Source: DTLC01 sp964555645
GTDB lineage: Bacteria; Verrucomicrobiota; Verrucomicrobiia; Limisphaerales; DTLC01
Assembly: GCA_964555645.1 (NCBI GenBank)
Contig: CAZKTA010000002.1
Coordinates: forward strand, 124,001-188,000
Length of the DNA stretch: 64,000 bases
Direction: 5' to 3'
In this document: positions 37,760-46,798 of the stretch, in pieces
How positions within the stretch are numbered: the first letter of the stretch is position 1
Layout: each line of letters begins with the position of its first letter
Position numbers and translations under genes: made by a program
The notes under the pieces: generated by a model
The model's input: the letters and a program-made list of their open reading frames with translations, nothing else
Database searches by the model: none
Told to the model about the DNA's origin: nothing

Positions 37760-38005
37760 CACAATTAAACTACCCGATTTGAGCACGCGGTAAAGTCTTC
37801 TTCACCGAACTGAGTGCCGACTTAGTCCTTAGCACCGAGCCGATTTGCGTTGGTAACGAATTCACATTTGTCGGGCAATGCCAATAAACCGGCGCGCTAC
37901 TTTTTGTTGCGGCTGATGCAGGTTAATTTGCAGCGCGTAAGGTTTTTTCTGGCTTCAGGTATCGGCGTTAAACTCGCTTGACCCAAAACAGCTTTTGATG
38001 GTCAA

Positions 38006-39280
38006 ATGCCGCGCGTTCAAACCATGGGTGGCAGTGCCGAAAGCAGAGTCACGTTCTTTCGCCAGAGCGGTTGGATGATGTTTGCAACTGTGGCTGGTGG
38101 CGTGTTCATGTGGGGCGTGCATTTTTTGTCGAAAAAAATCCCCGAGGCTGAATACGGCACGCTTGTCACACTGCTGGCTGCAACAATTCTTATCCCGACG
38201 ATGCCGCTGCAAATGGTCTTTGCACAGCAGACGGCTCTGGCACTGGCAACCGACCGGCGCAATCAATTGGCAAGCATGATCAGGTTTGCTTGGCTAGGTA
38301 CATTCCTGTTGTGGGTTGTAATAGCCGCCGGTGTACTGGTTTTTCAAAGGCAAATTGCCGCACGCTGGCAAATCGCTAGTCCAATAGCGCTTTGGCCTAC
38401 ACTGGTGGTTGCGCTCGGCTGTTTATGGCAACCGTTATTTGCCGGTGTACTTCAAGGCGCCCAAAATTTCTTTTGGCTCGGCTGGATGAACATACTGTCA
38501 GGCTCAGCACGACTTGCACTTGCGGCGTTTATTGTGTTTGTTCTGGGGGGATATGCTGCAGGCATAATGACCGCCGTAATGCTCAGCCTACTGGTCCCGC
38601 TTGGTATTGGAATTTGGCAAACGCGGCCACTGTGGGCCGGGTCGGTTGCGCCGTTCGATCGCTGGGAATTGCTCAGACAGATAATACCGTTGATGGCAGG
38701 GTTTGGCGCATTCCAATTCCTTTTTTCGGCTGACACACCGTTTGCTAAAGCATACTTCCACCCCGACGATTTTGCGTACTATGTGGCTGCGGGGACTTTT
38801 GCGCGTGCACTTGTCTGGGCTGCTGGGCCACTGGCAGCGGTGATGTTCCCGAAAATCGTGCACCGCACTGCACGAGCAGAAAAAAGCGACCTGATGCCAC
38901 TGACACTTCTGTGCACTGGCGTCCTGGTTGGGTTAGGGGTGACTGCGTTATGGGCATTTGGCCCGTGGTTGATCCGGTTCGTTTACAAGGAAAACTATGT
39001 GGCGCCTACGATGCAAATTCTGCCCTGGTACGCCGGTGCAATGGTGCCATTGTCGCTTCTGAATGTGCTAGTAAACAACCTGCTCGCACAGGGGCGGTTC
39101 AAATTTGTCCCATGGCTGATTGTACTGGCAGTGTGCTACGGCGCAGCGCTTACACAATTCAATAAAAGCATGGTGATGGTCCTTCAAACCGTAATTGCGT
39201 TTGCCCTGGCTGCGCTTGCACTTTGTGCAGCGTTCACATGGTCGAAAACAACTCAACTTGGCGGCCAGAAGACAACATGA
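38006..39280 (+). CDS. Polysaccharide flippase-like membrane protein (MOP superfamily, Wzx-type)
   Basis: 424 residues with about 12 membrane spans and the polysaccharide-exporter pattern: FFRQSGWMMFATVAGGVFMWGVHFLSKKI at the first helix, EYGTLVTLLAATIL, GVLQGAQNFFWLGWMNILSG, and FAYYVAAGTFARALVWAAGPL. Such proteins flip lipid-linked oligosaccharides across the inner membrane. The convergent neighbour is a glycosyltransferase, which supports an envelope glycan role. The substrate is unknown. Confidence 0.88.
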   Translation: MPRVQTMGGSAESRVTFFRQSGWMMFATVAGGVFMWGVHFLSKKIPEAEYGTLVTLLAATILIPTMPLQMVFAQQTALALATDRRNQLASMIRFAWLGTFLLWVVIAAGVLVFQRQIAARWQIASPIALWPTLVVALGCLWQPLFAGVLQGAQNFFWLGWMNILSGSARLALAAFIVFVLGGYAAGIMTAVMLSLLVPLGIGIWQTRPLWAGSVAPFDRWELLRQIIPLMAGFGAFQFLFSADTPFAKAYFHPDDFAYYVAAGTFARALVWAAGPLAAVMFPKIVHRTARAEKSDLMPLTLLCTGVLVGLGVTALWAFGPWLIRFVYKENYVAPTMQILPWYAGAMVPLSLLNVLVNNLLAQGRFKFVPWLIVLAVCYGAALTQFNKSMVMVLQTVIAFALAALALCAAFTWSKTTQLGGQKTT

Positions 39281-39346
39281 GTGCACGGGAAAACCGGCCT
39301 TGCGCCAGTACAGTTTGTGCCAATTGCACAGCAAAGGACTATTGCG

Positions 39347-40183
39347 TTATGCTCTGCTGTCTGTTTTTGGGGTAACAGAGTCTGGCTGCGGCAACGGCTG
39401 AGGCGCACGCAACTTGCGGTAAATCCATCTCTCGAGTGGTCTGAGCGGTCGGAGCCAGCGGTAAAACGGCGAGTAAATCAGTCGTAACCGAATCACAGAA
39501 AGCAGCATCGTAAGCGAGGTTCGTGCTAGGACAACTTTGGAGCCTGCAATGTCGTTCCATTCGGTTGGTAGCTCCAAGATGCTAAACCCTGCCCGTTTGA
39601 GCGAGTATAGTAGATTGATGTCAAATGCCATGTCAGCTATGCGCAAAGCGGAATGTATTTTTTGTACTGCTTCACGCCGCATTACTTTTGCGCCGCACTG
39701 GGTGTCGCGGATGTTCATCCAGAACAACAATTGCACAATTGTATGAAACACGCGGCTGGCGAATCTGCGCTTGCGCGATTGCGCTTGTCGAATGATCGCA
39801 CCTGGTAACCAGCGCGACCCAATCACGCAATCGGCCCTGCGGATGTTTTTGACCAGATCCAGAAACGCATGCGGCGGCGTGGCGCCGTCTGCATCGACGT
39901 ACCCGATCAAATCTGCCGACTCAGCCAGTTTTAGTCCTTCAATTAAAGCGCCGCCCTTGCCAATTGGCTCAGGAAAATTAAGGTAGCTGATGCACGGATA
40001 CTCGGTTGCCACACGTGCAACCACACCAAGCGTGTTATCGGTGCAACCGTTCAATACGACCACAATTTTGAACGCCCCGCCGTAATGCCGACCGAAATAC
40101 GCTGCATAGCTCCGCAACACCTGCTCGATGCGGTGCTCCTCGTTGTGCGCCGGCATAAGGAGCAACAGACTCGGCTCGTTCAC
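39347..40183 (-). CDS. Family 2 glycosyltransferase (dolichyl-phosphate sugar synthase-like)
   Basis: About 278 residues of GT-A fold. LLLLMPAHNEEHRIEQVL is the nucleotide-binding start. LNGCTDNT, GKGGALIEGL, GYVDADGATPP (the metal DxD) and GSRWLPGA follow, and DTQCGAKVMRREAV is the acceptor-loop motif of this branch. No membrane anchor is obvious. It probably transfers a sugar to a polyprenyl phosphate or lipid. The frame opens at 40219; GTG 40183 (VNEPSLLLLM) sits nearer the domain start but lacks a clear ribosome site. Confidence 0.9.
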   Translation of the reverse strand: MNEPSLLLLMPAHNEEHRIEQVLRSYAAYFGRHYGGAFKIVVVLNGCTDNTLGVVARVATEYPCISYLNFPEPIGKGGALIEGLKLAESADLIGYVDADGATPPHAFLDLVKNIRRADCVIGSRWLPGAIIRQAQSRKRRFASRVFHTIVQLLFWMNIRDTQCGAKVMRREAVQKIHSALRIADMAFDINLLYSLKRAGFSILELPTEWNDIAGSKVVLARTSLTMLLSVIRLRLIYSPFYRWLRPLRPLERWIYRKLRAPQPLPQPDSVTPKTDSRA

Positions 40184-40360
40184 GCGCAAAGCAATACCAT
40201 GCCAAAGACAAAATTGCAAAACTACATGGCGCGCGGGCCTCGCGCACCCAAATGATTTGATTCGGTATTGTGCCTTGCCAAAGTTTGTCCCTTGCTAAAA
40301 CTGCAGGTCCAGCCAACATTTTTTGCGCCGGCCAACGCACCTGATTAACAATAAGACCGG

Positions 40361-41617
40361 ATGAAAACATTTCACATAGAAGCGCCTCAGTTTCAAAACT
40401 GGGCGTGCCAAGGCTGTGGCGAATGCTGTCGCGGCTATCACCTTGTTGTCATAACAGCCGACGAAAAAAAACGCATCGAGAGCCAGAGCTGGACACGGAC
40501 TGACGGCATTGACCCGGCGAAAATAATTCTTCCTCACGGCGCTAAATTTCGCCTTGGGCACAAAGACAATGGCGAATGTGTCTTTCTTGACGTCGAAGGC
40601 CGGTGTCGCATCCATGCTCGGTTCGGTGAGCAAGCCAAACCACTTGCATGCCGGCTTTACCCGTACGCAATTCACCCTGCAGGCGAGAAACTTGTTGTGA
40701 GCTTGCGATTCAGTTGCCCAGCTGCAGCGGCGAATTTGGGCGAACCGCTGGCAGCGCAGCTACAAACACTCCAACAACTTGCCAGATTGATTGTGCCACC
40801 CGGCTTTAGCACTGTCCAACCGCCTCCCGTACTGGCAAAGGCAAGGCTTGACTGGGCCGATTTCCTGAGGTTCGTTGTCCGCCTTGACAAAACCATTGCC
40901 CAAAGCGATGCACCTTTACCCTTGCGATTGGTGCGTGCACTTGACTGGCTTAACGCTGTCGAGCGCGCCCGGTTCGACCAAATCAACGGTCCAGACGCAG
41001 ACGAGATCCTGAGTGCACTTGCGCGACGCGCTACACAAAAGCTGCCCGATTTGCCACAGTCACCCGCAAAACCGAGCACGGTCGCTAGGGTGCTATTCCG
41101 CACGTTGGTGTTCCAGTATGCACGGCGCGACACTCTCAAAGACCTTGAAATGCCCTGGCTACACAAGCGCAAAATGTTTAATGTGGCTCTGAAGTTTATA
41201 ATCGGTTCCGGCTACATCCCAGCTTTCAGGTCCGGCTTGTGCGACGCCAGGTTCGCCGCAGTCGAAAAGACTTGGGGGACACCAACACCCGACATCGATG
41301 TCATGTTAACCCGGTTTTTCAGGGTTAAAGTTCGCGGACTGCATTTTTGTGGGCCTGCGTACTTCGATGTACCGCTCATCGAAGGGTTCCGCTCTTTGTG
41401 CCTGCTGTTACCCATCACGCTGTGGATCGCGCGCTGGCTTGCTGTAGGTGAGGGTGCAACGGCATTGCATACAGCCCACGTAGCGCGTGCGCTTACGATT
41501 GTTGATCATCACCACGGTTACACCGAGCAGCTCGGCTCGCCTGCCGCACGAAGACGTGTCCGTCTCCTTGCTCAGCGGAACGATCTAGCCAAACTTTGCG
41601 TATGGTACTGGCGTTAA
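40361..41617 (+). CDS. YkgJ-type cysteine-cluster protein with long C-terminal extension
   Basis: 418 residues. The N-terminal 120 hold the zinc/iron-chelating cysteine cluster: CQGCGECCRGYH (about 17-28), CVFLDVEGRCRIH (about 70-82), then KPLACRLYPYAIHP. This cluster occurs in proteins of uncertain role. The remaining roughly 300 residues are helical, carry no cysteine cluster and match no family I recognise. The region LRSLCLLLPITLWIARWLAVGEG could be a membrane-associated helix. Typical YkgJ proteins are much shorter. Confidence 0.85.
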   Translation: MKTFHIEAPQFQNWACQGCGECCRGYHLVVITADEKKRIESQSWTRTDGIDPAKIILPHGAKFRLGHKDNGECVFLDVEGRCRIHARFGEQAKPLACRLYPYAIHPAGEKLVVSLRFSCPAAAANLGEPLAAQLQTLQQLARLIVPPGFSTVQPPPVLAKARLDWADFLRFVVRLDKTIAQSDAPLPLRLVRALDWLNAVERARFDQINGPDADEILSALARRATQKLPDLPQSPAKPSTVARVLFRTLVFQYARRDTLKDLEMPWLHKRKMFNVALKFIIGSGYIPAFRSGLCDARFAAVEKTWGTPTPDIDVMLTRFFRVKVRGLHFCGPAYFDVPLIEGFRSLCLLLPITLWIARWLAVGEGATALHTAHVARALTIVDHHHGYTEQLGSPAARRRVRLLAQRNDLAKLCVWYWR

Positions 41618-41708
41618 ACAACATAACCCGCCCGAATCTTATCGAGCAAAAACACAAAAAACGGTTTTACAGGTCCCTTGCTACACCCCACGAGAACAGT
41701 GTTCGCTT

Positions 41709-43055
41709 TTAACCTGTGCATTTGACTGCTGCCGCGAGCGCTTTTTCGAGTGCTTCTTTGACAGCGTCCAGCCGCGCAGGTAACTCGACCGGTTGGTTGG
41801 CGTGGCGACATGGCAGGTCGAGCTTGCGTTGGTGATAATCAACCTTCATCTCAACAAACTTGAGCCCGTGCGCCGTCGAAATCACTACTACACGCTCAGC
41901 TTTGTCAATCTTGCCTGCGCGCAGCAGCTTGACCAAAACTGCTAAAGCCACACCTGTGTGCGGACAGTTGAACAGTCCGCATCTATCGGCCAGCGCGGCT
42001 GCATCTGCCAGCTCTTCTTCTGTTGCCTGCTCCACAATGCCGTTGAACTGTTTGAGTGTGCGCACGGCTTTTTCGTAGCTGACCGGGTTACCGATCTGGA
42101 TTGCACTGGCGAGCGTCTTCTGCGCTTGGACAGGCTCAAATATTTCGAAATTCCGCAGGTACGCGCGGTAAAGTGGGTTGGCGCGCTCAGCCTGCGCAAC
42201 CACAATCCGCGGCAACCGATCCACCAACCCAAGTTGCTTGAGCATCAAAAGCCCTTTTCCAAGCGCTGACACATTGCCGAGGTTGCCGCCGGGAATGATA
42301 ATCACGTCTGGGACTTGCCAGTTAAACTGCTGCACGATCTCAATTCCGACAGTTTTTTGGCCTTCGATTCGGAGCGAGTTCATTGAATTGGCAAGGTAAA
42401 TGGTCTCGTCCCGCGTGATCTGCTGGACTAACCGCATGCATCCGTCGAAGTCGGTATCAAGTGCCAACACAAGCGCACCGTTCGCAATCGGTTGCACAAG
42501 CTGCGCAATCGAGATCTTACCGCGCGGCAGCAGCACCACTGACTGTATTCCAGCCGCGGCACAGTAGGCCGCAAGCGCAGCAGATGTGTCACCTGTCGAG
42601 GCACACGCAACAGCTTTGATCGGTGCGCCGCGCGCAATCATCTGTTTGACCTGCGACACCAACACTGTCATGCCGAGGTCTTTAAACGATCCAGTATGGG
42701 TTGTACCGCATAGCTTGAGCCAGATATCAGGTAAGCCGATTGCCTTGCCGAACCGCTCTGCCCAAAACAACGGTGTCGCACCTTCGTGCAGTGATACTAT
42801 GTGCGCATCGTCAATTTCGGGCAGGACCCATTCTTTCTTGCCCCAGACACCCGAGCCATAGGGCACGCTCGTGCTGCGGTAGCGGTGTTCGAACAGCTCT
42901 TTCCATGCGCTCCCACTGCGGTCTGCCAGTGCTGTCATATCGTGCTCCACGTCCAAGAGCGCGCCGCACCTGTGGCACTGGTAAATTACCGTATCCAACG
43001 GATACGTTTGGCCGCACTCAGCCTTAATACACTTGAACCATGCGCGATAAGACAT
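41709..43055 (-). CDS. thrC: Threonine synthase (ThrC) with N-terminal zinc ribbon
   Basis: Threonine synthase converts O-phosphohomoserine to threonine with PLP. From ATG 43055 the protein has about 448 residues. An N-terminal four-Cys ribbon (FKCIKAECGQTYP then YQCHRCGALLDV) precedes the PLP fold: HEGATPLF, HTGSFKDLGMTV with the PLP Lys, ACASTGDTSAALAAYCA, and IIPGGNLGNVSALGKG as the phosphate loop. CGLFNCPHTGVALAVL follows. This resembles the plant/archaeal-like class of ThrC. The frame runs to 43130, but AGAGGA 8 bases before ATG 43055 decides the start. Confidence 0.96.
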   Translation of the reverse strand: MSYRAWFKCIKAECGQTYPLDTVIYQCHRCGALLDVEHDMTALADRSGSAWKELFEHRYRSTSVPYGSGVWGKKEWVLPEIDDAHIVSLHEGATPLFWAERFGKAIGLPDIWLKLCGTTHTGSFKDLGMTVLVSQVKQMIARGAPIKAVACASTGDTSAALAAYCAAAGIQSVVLLPRGKISIAQLVQPIANGALVLALDTDFDGCMRLVQQITRDETIYLANSMNSLRIEGQKTVGIEIVQQFNWQVPDVIIIPGGNLGNVSALGKGLLMLKQLGLVDRLPRIVVAQAERANPLYRAYLRNFEIFEPVQAQKTLASAIQIGNPVSYEKAVRTLKQFNGIVEQATEEELADAAALADRCGLFNCPHTGVALAVLVKLLRAGKIDKAERVVVISTAHGLKFVEMKVDYHQRKLDLPCRHANQPVELPARLDAVKEALEKALAAAVKCTG

Positions 43056-43063
43056 CTTTTTAT

Positions 43064-43069
43064 TCCTCT
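43064..43069 (-). promoter_or_regulatory. Shine-Dalgarno site fixing the thrC start
   Basis: AGAGGA read leftward, 8 bases before ATG 43055. It is one of the few strong ribosome sites in the window and favours this start over the upstream frame opening. Confidence 0.75.
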
Positions 43070-43199
43070 GTGCCAACACCAACCTACATTGCGGTTCCCC
43101 TGCCCTTCTTAGAACAAACCCTTGCCTCAACCGCGAACAAAAAGTACTGGCAACTCAAAAATGCCCTCCCAGCGCAGCCTGTTCAAGAAAACAAATGGC

Positions 43200-43330
43200 G
43201 TTAACCGGTTCAGATAAAACACCATATCGTTTCAATTGCACCGCGTGCGGAATAGCGGCCTTGCTTTTTTGCCCGCGTAAATGCCACATCCTACAGTGGC
43301 CATAATGAGAAACGACAACAGTTAACCGGT
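43200..43330. repeat. pair of 10-bp direct repeats GTTAACCGGT between thrC and metF
   Basis: GTTAACCGGT occurs at 43200-43209 and again at 43321-43330. It lies in the 363-base intergenic region between the divergent thrC and metF genes. The unit contains two overlapping palindromes (GTTAAC and ACCGGT). It could be an operator for amino-acid control, or chance. Confidence 0.35.
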
Positions 43331-43418
43331 ATGCCAAAGTCCAGCCCAATAACACGTCCTGTGGCCTTTTGAAGTGGCGTTTTGATTTTCTGAGTCGACT
43401 TGTGCACACTGCTGCGCC

Positions 43419-44306
43419 GTGCAGTTGATTCGGGACATTTATTCTGAAGGTGCGAGGGCTGGGCGACCTGTCATCTCGTTTGAGTTTTTCCCGCCCAAGA
43501 CGCCAGAGGGCGAGCGCACGCTATTTGAACAAACTGTGCCCGCACTGAAGCAAACGAACCCAGCTTACTGCTCAGTCACATACGGCGCTGGTGGGAGCAC
43601 TCGTGACAAAACCCTTTCGATTGTCGAGCGGTTGTTCCGTGAGCACGCGTTGGTTGTGCTGGCACATCTGACGTGCGTGAGTCACACCCGCGAAGAAATC
43701 GGGCACTTGCTCGACCGAATAGTTGCGCTCGGGTGCCGGAACATTCTGGCACTGCGCGGTGACCCACCCAATGGAGGCGAATTCCGTAAGACCCCGGGCG
43801 GCTTCGAGTTTGCATCTGAGCTTGTGCAGTTCATCCGTGAGCACGGCGAGTTCTGCATTGGCGTAGCAGGCTTTCCTGAAGGACATATAGCCTGCAGGGA
43901 TGGGAAATACGTTGATTGGCAACACCTTAAACGAAAGATCGAATGCGGCGCAGATTTCGTGCTCACGCAGCTTTTCTTCGATAATGCGGACTTCTTCGAG
44001 TTCCGCGATTACATGACGGGCAGGCTGGGTGTGCGTGTGCCAATCGTGCCTGGGATCATACCTATTTTGAGCGCGTTGCAGATCGAGCGGTTCACAAAAC
44101 TATGCGGTGCGCGGATCCCGTCCGCATTGGCAACTAAACTCGAGCAGTACGGCAACGATACTGCAGCAACCACAGAGTTCGGCATCGAGTACGCCACGCG
44201 CCAGTGCGAAGAATTGTTGCGTGCGGGCGTGCCCGGCATACACTTTTACACGTTGAACAAGCCGCACTCGACGGTGCGCGTGCTAAAAAACCTTGGGCTT
44301 GCGTGA
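43419..44306 (+). CDS. metF: 5,10-methylenetetrahydrofolate reductase (MetF)
   Basis: This FAD enzyme reduces methylene-THF to methyl-THF for methionine synthesis. The 295 residues equal the bacterial length. VISFEFFPPKTPEGERTLF, SVTYGAGGSTRDKT, AHLTCVSHTREEI, NILALRGDPPNGG, VAGFPEGH, GADFVLTQLFFDNADFFEF and PIVPGIIPILSALQIERF are the family blocks. It starts at GTG 43419, divergent from thrC. Confidence 0.97.
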   Translation: MQLIRDIYSEGARAGRPVISFEFFPPKTPEGERTLFEQTVPALKQTNPAYCSVTYGAGGSTRDKTLSIVERLFREHALVVLAHLTCVSHTREEIGHLLDRIVALGCRNILALRGDPPNGGEFRKTPGGFEFASELVQFIREHGEFCIGVAGFPEGHIACRDGKYVDWQHLKRKIECGADFVLTQLFFDNADFFEFRDYMTGRLGVRVPIVPGIIPILSALQIERFTKLCGARIPSALATKLEQYGNDTAATTEFGIEYATRQCEELLRAGVPGIHFYTLNKPHSTVRVLKNLGLA

Positions 44307-44435
44307 GAGTGCTTGGTGCGCGCTGCTATTTCAGCACATTGCATGCGTAACAGGCGACGAGACTCACCAATGCCGTGATGCGCGATGTGTGGGTCGGCCT
44401 GCCGGAAAAATGCCGGCGGCCTGTGTTCTGCCGAA

Positions 44436-45185
44436 ATGAAACCGAGTCGCACATGGGTGGGTTGTTCAGGCTGGTACTACTGGCACTGGAAAGGTGTGGT
44501 GTACCCGGCAGACTTGGAAAAGGACCAGTGGTTCAACTTTTACCAGGCGCACTTCAAAACTGTCGAGCTAAACGCGCCGTTCTATCACTGGCCGCGCCTC
44601 AGCACTGTTGAAAGCTGGGCTAACCGCGCCAAAAGCGGCTTCAAATACAGTGTTAAGGTTAATCAAACAATCACACACGTGAAACGGTTCAAAGGCACAC
44701 GCAAGCTGATCGCCGAGTTTTACAAGATCGCTGACGTGCTCGGGGATAAGATGGGCTGTTTCCTGTTTCAACTGCCTCCAAGTTTCAAGTTTGCCAAAGC
44801 CACTTTGGAAGCTGTTCTCGAACAATTGGACCCGGGTAGGCCTAATGTGGTCGAGTTCAGGCACTCGAGTTGGTGGAACGAAGAGGTGTTTGATGCTTTC
44901 AAGCACAGGGGCACTGTGTTCTGCTCCGTAAGTGCACCGCGGCTGCCGGAGGGCGTGATCAAAACCGCAGACGCGGTTTACGTGCGGTTCCACGGCGCTA
45001 CCCGCTGGTATGCATACGATTATCCGGCCGCCGAGCTTGAATCATGGACACACAAAATTGCTGACGCGGGCGCGAAAGAGATTTGGGTGTATTTCAACAA
45101 TGACCGAGACGGTTGTGCATTTCGGAATGGTACAGAACTAGCAAGGCTGTTGCAAAAGACGGTCAAAATGCCAAAACAACTATAA
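44436..45185 (+). CDS. DUF72 family protein (YecE-like)
   Basis: About 249 residues of the DUF72 TIM-barrel family: WVGCSGWYYWHWKGVVYP, TVELNAPFYHWP, FKYSVKVNQTITHVKRFKG, GCFLFQLPPSF, VVEFRHSSWWNEE, ADAVYVRFHG and WVYFNNDRDGCAFRNG. The function of this widespread family is unknown. The frame opens at 44385, but ATG 44436 (MKPSRTWVG) begins right before the domain. Confidence 0.93.
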   Translation: MKPSRTWVGCSGWYYWHWKGVVYPADLEKDQWFNFYQAHFKTVELNAPFYHWPRLSTVESWANRAKSGFKYSVKVNQTITHVKRFKGTRKLIAEFYKIADVLGDKMGCFLFQLPPSFKFAKATLEAVLEQLDPGRPNVVEFRHSSWWNEEVFDAFKHRGTVFCSVSAPRLPEGVIKTADAVYVRFHGATRWYAYDYPAAELESWTHKIADAGAKEIWVYFNNDRDGCAFRNGTELARLLQKTVKMPKQL

Positions 45186-45355
45186 GATGCGCCTCCGTCA
45201 AACACAATCACGTATTGGAGCAGTTTGCCTGGGCAATAGCACAACCGCAACCTGCAACTGTTGCCCATGGCATGCCCGAGGATTGACCACAAACCATTTA
45301 GTGCGCATCCTGGCGTTTGAAGGTCCCATGAGCCCACAAATCGAAAACCAAACCT

Positions 45356-46777
45356 ATGCCACATCATAAGCATGAACTGCTGCGTTGCCTGCCGTCTGTC
45401 ACAGAGCTACTAAAAAACCAAACCGTCTTGGAGTGGCTGAAGCAACATCCACATTCGGTTGTGACAGATTGTTTGCGGCACGCCCTAGCCGAGCTGCGCG
45501 AACAGATTCAAGGCAACGACGTAGCACAGCAGGCTCTTGTCAGCACTAGCACCGACACCGTGCTTGGACGCGCCTGTCAACTGCTTAAACGCCGCATTGA
45601 ACCGCAGGTACGCGAGGTAATCAACGCAACGGGCATAATTTTGCACACTGGTCTTGGAAGGGCCGTGTTCCCTGAAAGTGTGGTTGACTCGATTATAGGC
45701 GCACTAAAAGGCTATGTGAATCTTGCGATTGACAGAGAAACAGGCCGGCGTATCGAACGCGACGAGTTAATCGAGCCGTTGTTGTGCGAGTTAACTGGGG
45801 CGGAAGCTGCAACGGTCGTCAACAACAACGCAGCCGCAACACTACTTGTGCTGGCTGCGCTGGCAGCAGGTCGTGAGGTGATAGTTTCACGCGGTCAACT
45901 GATCGAGATTGGTGGGTCGTTTCGGCTGCCAGATGTAATGGCACAAAGCGGCGCGCGCCTTGTTGAGGTGGGTACAACAAATCGCACGCATCTGAAGGAT
46001 TATCGCAATGCAATCACGCCTAACACAGCCGTAATAATGCGCGTGCACCCGAGCAACTATCGTGTCATCGGGTTCACAACTGAAGTTGCGTTGAGCGAGT
46101 TGGCTGAGCTCGCGCACAGCCACGGGTTAATCTTAATTGACGATCTTGGTGCTGGTGCGCTTTTGGACCTGCGTAGATTCAACTTACCGCACGAACCGAC
46201 CGCACGCGAATCAATCGAAACCGGGGCTGACGTTGTACTATTCAGCGCCGACAAGCTCATCGGCGCAAGCCAAGGTGGGATCATCATCGGCCGAAAAGAC
46301 CTGATCACTAAAATTCGGCAACACCCACTTAGCCGTGCGTTACGTGTGGACAAGATGTGCATAATGGTGCTAGAACGAACCTTGCAATTGTTCCGCAACC
46401 TTGACCAGCTACCACAAACACATCCCACGTACCGAATGCTTAGCACGCCAACGGCAACTTTGCGCAGACGTGCTGAAGCACTCGCGCAGGCAATAAAGGA
46501 GAAAAACACAACCGCAACTGCTGAGCTGTGTGACACAACCGCATTTTTAGGCAGTGGTTCGTTGCCCACTCAGGCAATCCCAAGTGTAGCAGTACGCGTC
46601 TGTGTTCCCAGCCTGGGCGCAGATGAACTTGCGCGTCGGTTGCGAGTTGATCCTGCGGCAGTTTTCGGCCGTATCGAGGCGGACTACCTGTTGCTGGACA
46701 TGCGCACGGTGCGAGATGACCAGGTCCAGACCATCGCCAGCGCAATAGCGCGTGTAGCTGGCGCAGCTCAGCCGTAG
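45356..46777 (+). CDS. selA: L-seryl-tRNA(Sec) selenium transferase (SelA)
   Basis: SelA converts Ser-tRNA(Sec) to Sec-tRNA(Sec) with selenophosphate and PLP. The 473 residues match true bacterial SelA, including the N-terminal tRNA-binding domain (LRCLPSVTELLKN). VINATGIILHTGLGRA, NNNAAATLLVLAALA, VEVGTTNRTHLKDY, IDDLGAGAL and the PLP Lys in LFSADKLIGASQGG are present. The organism should therefore make selenoproteins. No selB, selD or tRNA-Sec gene is in the window and none follows selA, unlike many selA-selB operons. Confidence 0.96.
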   Translation: MPHHKHELLRCLPSVTELLKNQTVLEWLKQHPHSVVTDCLRHALAELREQIQGNDVAQQALVSTSTDTVLGRACQLLKRRIEPQVREVINATGIILHTGLGRAVFPESVVDSIIGALKGYVNLAIDRETGRRIERDELIEPLLCELTGAEAATVVNNNAAATLLVLAALAAGREVIVSRGQLIEIGGSFRLPDVMAQSGARLVEVGTTNRTHLKDYRNAITPNTAVIMRVHPSNYRVIGFTTEVALSELAELAHSHGLILIDDLGAGALLDLRRFNLPHEPTARESIETGADVVLFSADKLIGASQGGIIIGRKDLITKIRQHPLSRALRVDKMCIMVLERTLQLFRNLDQLPQTHPTYRMLSTPTATLRRRAEALAQAIKEKNTTATAELCDTTAFLGSGSLPTQAIPSVAVRVCVPSLGADELARRLRVDPAAVFGRIEADYLLLDMRTVRDDQVQTIASAIARVAGAAQP

Positions 46778-46798
46778 CATGGCGCATTTTGCCGTTGC

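Noticed and set aside
43131..43418. possible SAM-type riboswitch upstream of metF
   Set aside because: No recognisable SAM riboswitch core or expression-platform terminator was found, only two short direct repeats.
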